The notes beneath the pieces were generated by a model. That model was not told the origin of the DNA, made no database searches, and saw only the letters and a list, made by a program, of their open reading frames with translations. From Saprospiraceae bacterium (GTDB lineage: Bacteria > Bacteroidota > Bacteroidia > Chitinophagales > Saprospiraceae), in NCBI GenBank assembly GCA_019187225.1, contig JABAQQ010000013.1:248001-312000 (forward strand): a stretch of 64,000 bases of DNA, in the 5' to 3' direction. Numbering within the stretch: position 1 is the stretch's first letter; every line of letters begins with the position of its first letter. Shown one piece after another: positions 52,369 through 63,103 of this stretch. The translations under genes were made by a program, and so were the position numbers.

Positions 52369-55300
52369 ATGACAACAAAGGCTTTCCGTTTGTTTGTTTC
52401 TTCTACCTTTAATGACTTTATAGAAGAACGCGAAATTCTTCAGAAAACTATTTTCCCGGAAATCGAGCAATACTGTTTGGAGAAAGGTTACACCTTTCAG
52501 GGGGTTGATCTGCGCTGGGGCATCCAAGAAGAAGCCCAGCTCGACCAGAAGACGATGGACATATGTCAGGAAGAAATCCGGATCTGCAAAAGTTATCCAC
52601 ATCCGAATTTTTTGATAATGGTCGGCGAACGCTATGGCTGGGTTCCATTGCCGTACCGAATCGAGCAGATAGAATTCGAAGGAATCGCCCGAGCCGCTTC
52701 CTTAACCGAACGAGATGCGCTTTCGAAGTGGTATGAGCTGGATAACAACCAAGTGCCACCTTCCTATATTTTATGCGAGCGAATGCCACCTTACGATACG
52801 CCAGAAAATTGGGAAAACGAAGAAGCCGTTTTGAGAGAAATATTCCAATCGGCGGTGCAAAAAATTGATCTGTCTGCCAGTGAAAAAGAAAAATACTTTC
52901 AATCGGCGACCGAACAGGAAGCCGTTGAAGGCATGGGGTCGTTTTCAGTTCAGTTATTCGTTGGCTCTGAATCAGACGAAACGATTTACAACAGATCTGA
53001 TTTGGACCCGGATAACGTAATCGCGTTTTTTAAAGAATCGGATGACAAGAACAAAAGGCTGCCCGAAGCCTTAATTCGTTTTAGCGAAAAACTAAAAGCA
53101 GCGTTGAATACACGAAATATTGTTCATATTAAAAGCAATGACAGGTATTTAATAAATTTCGAGACGAAAATTATTAAATTATTAAAAACCCAAATCGCCC
53201 GGGAAATTACCGTCCGTCAGGACATCACGCCGCTCGAAGAAGAAAAGCGATTACATGAAGCGTTTCGCGGGGAAAAAGTAAAGCATTTTACTGGTCGGGA
53301 AGAACCCCTAAAGCAGATTCAACAGTACCTCAATCTGAAAACCGAGGCCGAACCATTGATTATCTACTCAGCATCGGGCATGGGTAAATCAACCCTTATT
53401 GCCAAAGCTATCGAACAAACGAATGTCAGAACCATTTTTCGCTTCGTCGGTATCAGCCCAAATTCAAGGAATAGCCAGCAATTGCTTGTTTCGATCATAA
53501 AAGAGCTAGATACCAGGGCAATGGTGCCAGATGAAATAGACACTTCCGGTTTTTTTGCCAAGCAAAGAGGCGACGCATTGGTCAATTTTTCCTACCAGGT
53601 TTTTCCTATCCTTTATGGCGGAATTGAAAAACCCGTCGTAATTTTTATAGATGGCCTGGACCAACTGGAGAACTACGACGAAATACTATGGTTACCTAAA
53701 AAACTTCCGGCCCATGTCAAAATAATTTTGACCGCGCTTTCCGACAGAAACTACCCGCAAGCCAGCCAGTATTTTGAAACGCTGCGCCGAAAAAAGTTTA
53801 CGAATCTGCTTCGTTTGCCGGATTACCAAAAAGATGAAGCGCAAATAATGCTGTCGCGCGTCTGCGCCGGTTACGACCGCACCTTGCAGCCCTGGCAAAC
53901 GGATTACGTGTTGTCGCAGTTTGCAAAAACGGCATCCCCTTTGTGCTTAAAAATAGCGGCAGAACTTGCCAAAAACTGGAAAAGTACCGCGGATATGGCG
54001 CAATGTCGTTTGGCAGACGATCTAAAAAGCCTGATCCGCCAGTACTTCGAAGCTTTGCACACGGATCACCACCATCACCGTGAGTTGGTCAGACGTGTCG
54101 CCGGTTATCTGGTCGCCTCTGTAGACGGACTGTCGGAAGCGGAACTGCTGGAACTCCTCGCCGCCGACGAAGCATTTTTGGATGAGGTGGCTCCGAATAC
54201 CTATCACAATCGCAATTTTCAGAAACTGCCGTATTCTATCTGGATCCGGCTTTTCATGCAATTAAACCCCTTCCTCAGCATCAGGAGGGTGGATGACTCT
54301 AATTTATACCAGTTCTTCCACCGCGAATTCGATGCCTCGATTCGCGAGCAGTATGGAACGCAAACGCTGATGCGCGAATTAATAAGAAGGGTGCAGACAC
54401 TGCTTCAAAAGTATAAGAGCCAACCTTTTGACAGAACTCGATACGGAAAATTATATCTGAAAATTATAGCACACTATAAAATCCAGTTCGCCGAAGAAGT
54501 CGATTTTTTTAAACAATCGGCGGAGTTCCCGGCTAAGCTGGACAAATCTTGGCAAGATGCTTATCGAGGTTATGGCATACACTTTCAACTTGAGCTGAAC
54601 TTTGAAGACCGCGGAACCTTGGCCATTGCATGCGGAGAGGCCATATATCTTTTAATGAAGAAACTTTCGGCGTTTGCCCCTGAAAAGGGGTACTTCGATT
54701 ATATTCCCCTGCTCGCTAATATGGCGAATGCTTATCGTGCGAACAACGAAGCCGATAAAGCCATCGAATTCGATGAGGAAAAATTAAGGATCGCCAAATC
54801 GTTATTCGAACAGGATAAACCGGCTTATCTGGAAGTGTATGTTACCAGTCTGCAAGCGTTGGCCAGTTCGTATTTAGAGAAAAACAGGGCGGCAGAAGCG
54901 TTGAGACTCGATGAAGAAGCCTTGAACACGCTCCGACCTTTTTATCAGGCTGAACCGGAGCGTTGGGAATGGTTGTACACCATGAACATCAATAGTCTTG
55001 CCACCTCATACAAATCGCAAAACCGGCTGCTCGACGCGGTTAAAATCGAGGAAGAGGCCCTGTTGTTACATAAAAAACGCTTTGACCAGTCGCAAGACCC
55101 GGATACAGGTTATCTTGATTGTCTGGACAACCTGGCCCAATCGTACCGGGCGATGGGCCGAATGGATGAAGCCATTCGACATAGCGAAGAAGTTGTCAAG
55201 GTTGTACGCAGTCAGCACATCGTCAACCCCAAGCCCTGGGCTGACCAATATGTAAGGAGCCTGAATCAACTATCGGTTTCTTATAGTATTCAGCACCGCA

Positions 55301-56565
55301 CCCAAGAGGCGATCGAATTGGGGAAAGAAGCTTTGCATATTTTAAAGCCGATGTTTGTCCAGGAGCCAATGCGCTGGGTATCGAGGTACGTTGCCAATCT
55401 CATCAACCTCGGGATGGTTTATAGTACCGCCGGTAATTTCGCCAAAGCGATTGAATTAAATGAAACAGCCTTACAAATAACCGCCGGAGAATACCGGAGA
55501 AATCCCGATCAGTGGGCTCATGAATATACATTGATCCTGAATAATCTGCTGGCCTGTTATATTAATACGGATAGCCGGAAGGCGCTTGATCATGGAGAAA
55601 ATGCGCTGGCCATCCTGCGTGCCCTGTTCGACCGCGATCCGAATCAATGGGTGTTCGAATACGTCCGCCTTATGCTTAACGTCGGCTATGTTTACACACT
55701 GGAAAAATTGGCGGACCAATCAATCGCCATTTTGCAGCAGGCTTTGGAAATACTTGAGCCACTGCACCGACAGAACCCGATGCAGTGGGTCGAACTTCTG
55801 AACGGCTGCCTATTCAACCTCGCCGCATCCTATTTTAGGTACGGAGATGTGGAGTCCGCCATCAGTTACAGCCAACATGCGTTGGATATACTTGAACCGC
55901 ATTACCGACAAAATCCGCAGCGATGGAGCGATACATATGATCAATTAAATGGAAATCTGACCGAGTTCAAAAAAGCGCGCAACCGACCGGGTTTCATAAA
56001 TCCTGTTCACACGAGAGAATCTAACCTCAATCGAAAAGCGAGCCCGCAAAACGCCCCAACAAGGGACAAGCATGTGCAACATTTTCACAACGCCAAAGAC
56101 TTCTTTAAAAAGAAATGGACGGATAGAGCGCTCAGGGAATATGAAGATTTTATAGATGCGTTCAACAATCTAAGTCAGCAAAAACAACAGGATGACCTCG
56201 ACTGGTACGTTGAGGCTCTTCTGGACATAGGGATTATTTACCACCACCGAAGCAGCGCCAGTAATATTCCTGCGCACGATTTTTTGAACAAAGCCTATAA
56301 CATGCTCTGCGAATTGCTCAAATATGATACAGGGTCTGGTCAATTGCTTTGGAAAGCCACTTACTACTATGTTGCCGAATTGTCCAAAAGTCTGCCTGTA
56401 TCATTTTTTGGCTGGAGGAACCCGAAAAATAAAGTCATTGTCGAAATAAAAGAGGTTTACGGGAATTCAAAACAACTTTATGATTCTATTCAGCGTCTTA
56501 ATACATCAGATGAATGGATGGTAAAAACCTCGCAGTTGTTAAAAGATAAGAACCTCAACACCTGA
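52369..56565 (+). CDS. DUF4062 - STAND NTPase - TPR protein (probable defence NLR-like)
   Basis: 1398 residues. N-terminal DUF4062 (about 5-105: RLFVSSTFNDFIEEREILQK, DLRWGIQEEAQLDQKTMDIC, FLIMVGERYGWVPLP), a fold related to TIR-like/nucleoside-processing effectors. Then a STAND ATPase (about 300-600) with Walker A SASGMGKS (334-341), Walker B VIFIDGLDQL (Asp428) and winged-helix segments. Next, from about 770 to 1190, tandem tetratricopeptide-like repeats with a 40-45 residue period (ASSYLEKNRAAEALRLDEEA; MRWVSRYVANLINLGMVYST). A 200-residue helical C-terminus ends it. The order effector-NTPase-sensor repeats equals NLR/AVAST-like immune proteins and animal TEP1/NPHP3-type proteins. Probably senses a phage signal through the TPR part. 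No partner gene is adjacent. Confidence 0.88.
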   Translation: MTTKAFRLFVSSTFNDFIEEREILQKTIFPEIEQYCLEKGYTFQGVDLRWGIQEEAQLDQKTMDICQEEIRICKSYPHPNFLIMVGERYGWVPLPYRIEQIEFEGIARAASLTERDALSKWYELDNNQVPPSYILCERMPPYDTPENWENEEAVLREIFQSAVQKIDLSASEKEKYFQSATEQEAVEGMGSFSVQLFVGSESDETIYNRSDLDPDNVIAFFKESDDKNKRLPEALIRFSEKLKAALNTRNIVHIKSNDRYLINFETKIIKLLKTQIAREITVRQDITPLEEEKRLHEAFRGEKVKHFTGREEPLKQIQQYLNLKTEAEPLIIYSASGMGKSTLIAKAIEQTNVRTIFRFVGISPNSRNSQQLLVSIIKELDTRAMVPDEIDTSGFFAKQRGDALVNFSYQVFPILYGGIEKPVVIFIDGLDQLENYDEILWLPKKLPAHVKIILTALSDRNYPQASQYFETLRRKKFTNLLRLPDYQKDEAQIMLSRVCAGYDRTLQPWQTDYVLSQFAKTASPLCLKIAAELAKNWKSTADMAQCRLADDLKSLIRQYFEALHTDHHHHRELVRRVAGYLVASVDGLSEAELLELLAADEAFLDEVAPNTYHNRNFQKLPYSIWIRLFMQLNPFLSIRRVDDSNLYQFFHREFDASIREQYGTQTLMRELIRRVQTLLQKYKSQPFDRTRYGKLYLKIIAHYKIQFAEEVDFFKQSAEFPAKLDKSWQDAYRGYGIHFQLELNFEDRGTLAIACGEAIYLLMKKLSAFAPEKGYFDYIPLLANMANAYRANNEADKAIEFDEEKLRIAKSLFEQDKPAYLEVYVTSLQALASSYLEKNRAAEALRLDEEALNTLRPFYQAEPERWEWLYTMNINSLATSYKSQNRLLDAVKIEEEALLLHKKRFDQSQDPDTGYLDCLDNLAQSYRAMGRMDEAIRHSEEVVKVVRSQHIVNPKPWADQYVRSLNQLSVSYSIQHRTQEAIELGKEALHILKPMFVQEPMRWVSRYVANLINLGMVYSTAGNFAKAIELNETALQITAGEYRRNPDQWAHEYTLILNNLLACYINTDSRKALDHGENALAILRALFDRDPNQWVFEYVRLMLNVGYVYTLEKLADQSIAILQQALEILEPLHRQNPMQWVELLNGCLFNLAASYFRYGDVESAISYSQHALDILEPHYRQNPQRWSDTYDQLNGNLTEFKKARNRPGFINPVHTRESNLNRKASPQNAPTRDKHVQHFHNAKDFFKKKWTDRALREYEDFIDAFNNLSQQKQQDDLDWYVEALLDIGIIYHHRSSASNIPAHDFLNKAYNMLCELLKYDTGSGQLLWKATYYYVAELSKSLPVSFFGWRNPKNKVIVEIKEVYGNSKQLYDSIQRLNTSDEWMVKTSQLLKDKNLNT

Positions 56566-56637
56566 TTTTGGAATATCCGTTTATTAAGGCTGTTACACTG
56601 AAAGCAATTTTTTTAAATATAAACGGTAAGGGAAACC

Positions 56638-59600
56638 CTACCGCACCACCGTCACATCCCCCTCAAACACCTCCTTTTCCCCGTCAATAAACCGCACCGC
56701 CGCGTAGAAAACGTATACCCCGGGCGCAGCGACCTCTCCCCTGTAGGTGCCGTCCCAGCCCTGGCCCGGGTCGTTGGGCTGAAAATGGTCGGCGGCGAAC
56801 ACCTGTTCTCCCCAGCGGTCGTATATTTCAAACGATTCCACCTCTTCCACGTCCTGCCCACCGTACACCATCAGCACGCCGTTCAGCGCACTGCCCGGCT
56901 GAATGATGTTGGGAATAAACACCTTGCGGGAACGGTCAATCACCACCAGCACGCTGCTGCCGGCCGCGCATCCGCTGGTATCCACCAACAGGAGGCTCAC
57001 CCGGTTGCTTTTCAGGGGTCGGAAATGCTGTATCAGGGTATCGGCATGCAAACTATCCCACACGGGGCTCCAGCTTACGGATTGAATGGCCGGAAACGGC
57101 AGGTTGGTCAGGGCATTCAGGCGCACCGAATCGCCCAGATTCGCCTCCACGGTCGGGCCCAGGTCTACCAGCAACTGCGGCGGTTCGCTTATCACCAGCG
57201 CGCCCGTCGTCCATTCGCAACCATTGGCGTCCTGCAGCGTCACGGTGTAAGTGCCCGGCGCTAAGGGCGAAAACACGGATTGCTGCGAAAACGGCCCGCC
57301 GTCGAGTGAAAACAATACCGGGAAATGGCTGCTCACCACCGAATCGAGCGCAATGAGCCCGTCTCCCTCGCCAAAGCACGTTATGGGTTGTACCGTGATC
57401 CGGTGCGCGACGGGTGCCGTATTGTCAACGGTTACTGTCACCGCGTCGCTGGCGGTACAACCGAAGGCATTCGTCACGAGGAGGGTGTACACCCCGCCGT
57501 TACTGGTATTCAATTGCGCCGAAGTGCCGGCGGGAGCCCCCTGTTGTGTCCAGTTATACGTACCGGCGCTGGTACCCGGGCCGCCCAGCGTCACCGAGGT
57601 CTGGGTGCAGGTAATGGTCTTGTCAGGGCCGGCATCCGCCACCGGCAAGGCGTGCAGGGTCACCGTGACGGTGGCGCTTTGATCCGGGCAAGGCGCTGCG
57701 GCCGGCACGGTGTACCGGAAAGTATAGGTTCCCGGCGCCTGACCGCCCGTTTGAAAAGTGCCGGCAGCCGCCTGAAAGGCGCCGGGAAGGGATGGAACCG
57801 GGGAAGTTTCTGTCCATTGCCCGCCCGGGTCGGCGCCGTCGAGCAAGGCGGTCAATTGCACCAACTGGGCCGTGCCCGCGCAGTATTCCACCGGAGCGAC
57901 GGCCGTGCCGGCGTTTACCGGCGTATTGACCGTCACGGTTACCGCTCCGCTGAGGGCCTGGGAACAGGCCGGGGTGGTGCCGTCCGTTACCGAAACGAGG
58001 GTGTATGTCGTCGTTGCGGCAGGGTTCACTGGCAGATCAACGGCCTGGGGTCCGGGTATGGACAGCGTTGCCGGTGCGCCCGATCCGTCCAGATAACTTA
58101 CGGTCAGGGGATAACTGCCGACGCCGGAAAACTGAAGTTCGGCGCCGCCGCCCTGGCAAATGGTCGCATCGCCTGTCAGGGTTGCGGTGGGCAGGGGTTT
58201 CCATTGCACCGGGGCGCCGGGAGCAACGTCGAGGCAGGGGTCGTTCATATCCACCTGCCCGGCAAGGCCGTTGCCGGCGATGGCCGAAATGTAATAGGTA
58301 ACGCCGGTTTGCAGTCCCGCGCCAAACGAAAAGACCGGCTGGTTGCCGGTAGCATAAATAACGCCGGCCTGGTTGTGCAGGATAAATCGCAGGCTGTCGT
58401 CGGCATCGAGGGTGGCATTGGCATTCCAAACGGCCGTTGCGGGCTGATCGGCGCAAAAAATCGCCGGTGCGGTGGCCATGGTGCCGGCATAGGTCGTGCA
58501 GGGGCAAAAATGATCGCCATCGATCGCCGGCGCCGCGCAGCCGTTGGCATCGGTGACAACTAAATTATAAGCACCGTTATTGGGCAACTCTGCGGAGGTA
58601 AATACATTGCCCGTAAAGGCGCCGGATACACCGGACACCGCATACGGCGGCGTGCCGCCATTGACGATACAACCGAGCACAAAACCCGTATTGGTTCCGT
58701 TGCAGGTTTCCGTTATCCCGGAAATGACGGGGACGTCGAAAAAATCAATCGCCACGTCGGCCGATGCGGAACAAATACCGTTGGTTTCCGTCCAGCGAAA
58801 CGTGTACGAACCCGGAACGCTGACGGTCACGGCACTGCCGGGGTTGTTCAGGGCGGCGAAACTGGCCGTACCCGGGCCGGCCACCTGCGACCAGGTACCG
58901 GAAAAGCCGTTGTTGGCTGCCGCCAGCGCAGTGTTGAGGCCGCAAACGGCGGCATCCGCTCCGGCATCGGGCGCCGGATTTTCATAAAAAACAACGGGTT
59001 GTCCCTGGGTTACCGAAAAACAGGGGTCGGTCGGGTCGGGCATTCCGTTCAGGTTGTTCCCGGCCACCACCGACAGGTAGTACGTCGTTCCAAAGTTCAG
59101 GAGGGGCTGGTACGTAAATATCCCGCTTTGGTTTTGCGCCAGAATGGTACCCAGCGACGTACCGGAACCGGTGTGCAGCACATAGGCCAATGTATCGTTG
59201 GCATCGAGGTTAGGGCCGACCAGGATAGCCGGGCTCACCGTATCGCCTTCACAGGCCGGAATGGGGGTCAGGTCCACCTGGCCGGCGCTGGTCGCGCAGT
59301 TGCAATTGAACGATCCCGCGATTTCCTGCGAGGCGCAGCCGTTGGCATCGGTGATGATAAAACTGTATGCTGCGCCGCTGGCCACCGGGGCCGACATAAA
59401 ATTGGCGCCGGCCACGGGCGCGCCGTTTACCTGGTAAGGGGCAGCACCGCCGCTGACCGGAAAAGCGACCGTATAAAACTGGTTCGTCCCGTCGCATACC
59501 TGGAGGATGGCGCCCGCGGAGGGAGAATCCTGAAACGTCACTTGCACCGTATCCGATCCGGTACAGCCGTTGCTGCTAACCGTGTAGGTCAGGGTGTAAG

Positions 59601-62600
59601 CGCCAAACAGCGTAGCCGTCAGGGTCGTGGACGCATCGAGCGGATTGGCCAGCGTGGCCGTGCCGCCGGGCGGCAGGCCCGTGAGTGTCCAGACGCCGGC
59701 GCCCGGATTGCCGTTGACCGGCAGAACCAATCCGCAACCGGCTGTATCCGCGCCCGCATCCGCTGCCGGGTTATCGAAAAAAACAACGGGCTGCCCGGCA
59801 GCAACGGCCAGACAGGGATCGGTCAGATCGGGCAGGCCGTTCACATTGTTACCAACCACATAAGAGATGTAGTAGGTTATGCCGTAGCTCATGCCCGCGC
59901 CAAAACCAAAAGTACCGGTGGTGTTTTCTGCCAAAATGACGCCGAGGATTGTCCCTGCATTCGTGTGCAAAACATACGCGCCGGTATCGTCGCCATCGAG
60001 GACGCCGCCCTGGTGCTGTGCGGTCACGCTGTCGCCGGGACACGCCGTCAACAATTGAGCGTTCATTTGACCGGCATCCGAGGTGCAATTGCATTTGACC
60101 AGTCCGTTGACCGGCGCCGAAACGCAGCCGTTGGCATCGGTGACCACAAAGGAATAGGGCTGTCCGGCCGCTATGGGGGCGGAGAAAAACGTGTCATTTA
60201 CGACGGCGCCACCCGGTACGGTGTAGGGCGCCGTGCCGCCGCTGATGGGGAGGGTAATGGTATAATTTTGATTACTTGCATCGCAGGCCGATAAAACGGG
60301 GCCGGTTTGCGGAGAAGCATTGAAGCGGACGAGTAGCGTATCGGCGTCCGAACAAATACCGTTGGATTCGGTCCATAAAAAGGTATAAAGGCCGTATGGG
60401 TTCACGGAAACCGGCGTAACTGTCGAATCAGCATTGGAGAAATCAGCCGTTCCGGGGCCGGCAATCAGGGTCCAGACACCCGTGCTCCCGGCCACGCTGG
60501 CAGTGGCGCTGAGCGTCATTGCCGTATCGCATACGGCGCTGTCGGCGCCGGCATTGGCCACCGGCATCTCCAATACCGTTACCGGAAAACAGTCCTGCGG
60601 CCCGGCGCCGCAGCCGTTGGTGGCAACCGCACATACGGCGCCGCCCGGAGCGCCGGCCCACGACACCGTCAGGACAGTGGAATCCTGACCGGAAAGCACC
60701 GAGGCGCCCGGCGGCGCCGTCCAGGCATAACCCGTGGCATTGGGCTGTGCCTGGATCGTGTACGTTCCGGTAGCCCCGGCGCACAGCGTACTGTCCCCGG
60801 CAATATCGGGCATGGCCGGCGCCGAGTTGACCTGCACCGGCAAACAACTGTTCAGGCTGGTGTCGCAGGTGTTGATCGCGACAACACACAGCGTGTATGC
60901 GCCTGCACTTCCCCACCCTACTGTCACATTGGGAGTGCCCTGGCCCGCAAGGATCGCAGCCGGCGCCGGCACGGTCCAGAGATACGACGTGGCGCCGGCC
61001 ACCGGCGGAATGCTGTAGGTCGCGGTGTCGCCAGAGCAGGCGGTCCCGGGGCCCTGGGGCAGAGTGGGATTGGCGAGTGTCGTCACGGAAACGGTTTGGC
61101 AGACGGGCGTGCTGGCGCCGCAGGCATTCACAGCAGCCACGCAAACGGCGCCGCCGGCGTTGTTCCAGGTTACGGTGACAACGGAACTGTCCTGGCCGGT
61201 ATGAATGGTCACGCCCGCTGGCACGGTCCACGCGTACGAACTGGCGCCCGGGACGGGAACGACCGAAAACGAAGTCGTCTGGCCGGGGCACAGCACCGTG
61301 TCGCCGCTGATGCCGGCAGGAGTATTGGGCAGGGTTTGACTACCGGTTATGGTCACGCTGGCGGTATCGCAGCAGGTGACGGCGCCGACAGTTCTGCACA
61401 CGACGAGCTGGTAGGTTCCCGCTGCGATAACGGTTGCATTGATGCCGTTGGTCGGCCCGGAAATAGCGCCGCCATTGCCGGCTGTCCAGGAGTAGGTAAC
61501 GCCGGGGCCGACGCTGGAACCGGCAACGGTCAGTTGCGCGGTGGGTTGCTGGCAACTCAATTGGGGCGGCGGGTCGGGACTAATGTTCGCCACCACGTTC
61601 ATGTTGACGAGGTTGAGGGTTACAATGCTGTCGCAACCGGCCGCATTAACAAAGGTTTCCACGTATTGGCCGGCGCCGCAAGCGCCGCCAAAACCCGGCG
61701 TGGTGGAGCAACCGCCGGGACAGATCGTTTCAATGATCGTTTTATAGGTCGGTTGATTGACCGTCAGGTACAGGGTAGCGGTGTACGGGCAGCCGTTTTG
61801 CATCAGGGTCTGGGTATAAGTGCCTGTCTGGCAATAATCCACATCGTGAAACGAATAACAGTTGGGAGCACAAATCGTCTGCGTTTCCTCCTCGTCGGGA
61901 GGAAGCACTTTGATGGTGACATTCACACAGTTCGCAGTGATCTTGCCGCAAAATGGCGGTGTGCTCGAATTGAGTTGTGTGGACAACTGATTGACCGTCA
62001 GCACGCCATTTGGGGCAGGAATACTTCCGGCTGTGGCCAGCAGATACGACATCCCGCAAACGGTATAGTTTCCGGCAGGGTATCCGCTCAGGTCGGCTTC
62101 GGGGTCGTAACCCTGGATGACACCGCCTGCGCCGCCGATCACATACGTGTAGCCGTATTCGGAAACGGGAGGCGCCATATTGGGCGGCACATAGGTCGGC
62201 GGCAGGTCCAGATCGAGCGAGGGGTCGCCCTGGCAGGCGATCACATCAGCCTGGAGCAGGTTGCCGGCGTTGGGAGCGCAGGAGTAACAATTGATACCGG
62301 TAGGGTCGCAAAAAATGATTTCATAGTCAATCAGGTTGCCCACGTCGTTGGCTTGGCCATCCACGACGGTAAGCGTCCAGGTGCCGTTGACAGGGCCTGT
62401 GAAGTTTTGCAGGCAACCGACATACGGAAAATAACTTCCGGAGTAAGCGTTATTGGCGCCCCAGGGCTGGTTGTTGTTCCAGGTGGCCGAAAAACCGGGG
62501 TCCGGATTCACTGCAGGGTCATTGCAGGGCAAAAACGTCACATCCCAGGTAGTACCGTTGTTGCTGTTGGTCGAGCAGAACTGCCCGATCGGCCCGATCA

Positions 62601-62901
62601 GCGTGACCGTCTGGCCCGATGGCGACGTCAGGGTCATGGAAAGGTCGCAAAGGGCGGTATGGTCGAAATGGATCACTACCCCGCACACCCCCTGGCCGTT
62701 CTGGCCCAGGGTGGGGTTGGCCGCGTTTTGTACGTTGATATAAAAAGGCCCTGTGAAAAGATCGGGCATATACTGCGGGCAGTTGGTGCACTCACAACCG
62801 CCACCCTGTGCCCGGAGCGTGCCCGCAGCGGCAAAAAACAAACAGATGATGAGACCAGCAGCCGCGTTTTTAAGGGAGGGGACGGGTAGAAAAACTGTCA
62901 T
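56638..62901 (-). CDS. Giant P-domain / Ig-like / SprB-repeat T9SS type B cargo
   Basis: 2087 residues from ATG 62901 (MTVFLPVPSLKNAAAGLIIC, signal ending LRAQ). A proprotein-convertase P-like jelly-roll near 45-195 (GVCGVVIHFDHTALCDLSMT, NGTWTLTVVDGQANDVGNLI) is followed by a long array of PKD/Ig-like domains with the recurring patterns CxGxTxTYSIPPVAGATSYL and GxGTxSFSNADSTVTPVSV, several units with VxDANGCxS, and one SprB-type repeat (ITCFGEGDGLIALDS). The end (KVFIPNIIQPGSALNGVLMV ... FEIYDRWGEQVF ... GWDGTYRGEVAAPGVYVFY) is a CHU_C/type B T9SS sorting domain. Such proteins are gliding adhesin-like surface components. It converges on the DUF4062 gene. Confidence 0.9.
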   Translation of the reverse strand: MTVFLPVPSLKNAAAGLIICLFFAAAGTLRAQGGGCECTNCPQYMPDLFTGPFYINVQNAANPTLGQNGQGVCGVVIHFDHTALCDLSMTLTSPSGQTVTLIGPIGQFCSTNSNNGTTWDVTFLPCNDPAVNPDPGFSATWNNNQPWGANNAYSGSYFPYVGCLQNFTGPVNGTWTLTVVDGQANDVGNLIDYEIIFCDPTGINCYSCAPNAGNLLQADVIACQGDPSLDLDLPPTYVPPNMAPPVSEYGYTYVIGGAGGVIQGYDPEADLSGYPAGNYTVCGMSYLLATAGSIPAPNGVLTVNQLSTQLNSSTPPFCGKITANCVNVTIKVLPPDEEETQTICAPNCYSFHDVDYCQTGTYTQTLMQNGCPYTATLYLTVNQPTYKTIIETICPGGCSTTPGFGGACGAGQYVETFVNAAGCDSIVTLNLVNMNVVANISPDPPPQLSCQQPTAQLTVAGSSVGPGVTYSWTAGNGGAISGPTNGINATVIAAGTYQLVVCRTVGAVTCCDTASVTITGSQTLPNTPAGISGDTVLCPGQTTSFSVVPVPGASSYAWTVPAGVTIHTGQDSSVVTVTWNNAGGAVCVAAVNACGASTPVCQTVSVTTLANPTLPQGPGTACSGDTATYSIPPVAGATSYLWTVPAPAAILAGQGTPNVTVGWGSAGAYTLCVVAINTCDTSLNSCLPVQVNSAPAMPDIAGDSTLCAGATGTYTIQAQPNATGYAWTAPPGASVLSGQDSTVLTVSWAGAPGGAVCAVATNGCGAGPQDCFPVTVLEMPVANAGADSAVCDTAMTLSATASVAGSTGVWTLIAGPGTADFSNADSTVTPVSVNPYGLYTFLWTESNGICSDADTLLVRFNASPQTGPVLSACDASNQNYTITLPISGGTAPYTVPGGAVVNDTFFSAPIAAGQPYSFVVTDANGCVSAPVNGLVKCNCTSDAGQMNAQLLTACPGDSVTAQHQGGVLDGDDTGAYVLHTNAGTILGVILAENTTGTFGFGAGMSYGITYYISYVVGNNVNGLPDLTDPCLAVAAGQPVVFFDNPAADAGADTAGCGLVLPVNGNPGAGVWTLTGLPPGGTATLANPLDASTTLTATLFGAYTLTYTVSSNGCTGSDTVQVTFQDSPSAGAILQVCDGTNQFYTVAFPVSGGAAPYQVNGAPVAGANFMSAPVASGAAYSFIITDANGCASQEIAGSFNCNCATSAGQVDLTPIPACEGDTVSPAILVGPNLDANDTLAYVLHTGSGTSLGTILAQNQSGIFTYQPLLNFGTTYYLSVVAGNNLNGMPDPTDPCFSVTQGQPVVFYENPAPDAGADAAVCGLNTALAAANNGFSGTWSQVAGPGTASFAALNNPGSAVTVSVPGSYTFRWTETNGICSASADVAIDFFDVPVISGITETCNGTNTGFVLGCIVNGGTPPYAVSGVSGAFTGNVFTSAELPNNGAYNLVVTDANGCAAPAIDGDHFCPCTTYAGTMATAPAIFCADQPATAVWNANATLDADDSLRFILHNQAGVIYATGNQPVFSFGAGLQTGVTYYISAIAGNGLAGQVDMNDPCLDVAPGAPVQWKPLPTATLTGDATICQGGGAELQFSGVGSYPLTVSYLDGSGAPATLSIPGPQAVDLPVNPAATTTYTLVSVTDGTTPACSQALSGAVTVTVNTPVNAGTAVAPVEYCAGTAQLVQLTALLDGADPGGQWTETSPVPSLPGAFQAAAGTFQTGGQAPGTYTFRYTVPAAAPCPDQSATVTVTLHALPVADAGPDKTITCTQTSVTLGGPGTSAGTYNWTQQGAPAGTSAQLNTSNGGVYTLLVTNAFGCTASDAVTVTVDNTAPVAHRITVQPITCFGEGDGLIALDSVVSSHFPVLFSLDGGPFSQQSVFSPLAPGTYTVTLQDANGCEWTTGALVISEPPQLLVDLGPTVEANLGDSVRLNALTNLPFPAIQSVSWSPVWDSLHADTLIQHFRPLKSNRVSLLLVDTSGCAAGSSVLVVIDRSRKVFIPNIIQPGSALNGVLMVYGGQDVEEVESFEIYDRWGEQVFAADHFQPNDPGQGWDGTYRGEVAAPGVYVFYAAVRFIDGEKEVFEGDVTVVR

Positions 62902-63103
62902 TTTAATAGTGTTATTTGAATGGCTCAAAGGCGGATTGGGCATATTCGGGGTTGAAGGAAAGGATTTTCCGGAAAAAATCCCGGAATTTTGTCGTTATGT
63001 GGGTTAGCTTCCTTCGGCTTGGGCCAGGCCCTCTCAAATTTTAGTCGGTGTTACTAAATTTCCGCCACGCCAGATGTTTTCTATACGAGATGTGACCTCA
63101 CAT

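Noticed and set aside
61096-62889. Plus-strand frame of 597 codons
   Set aside because: Antisense to the P-domain T9SS cargo gene.
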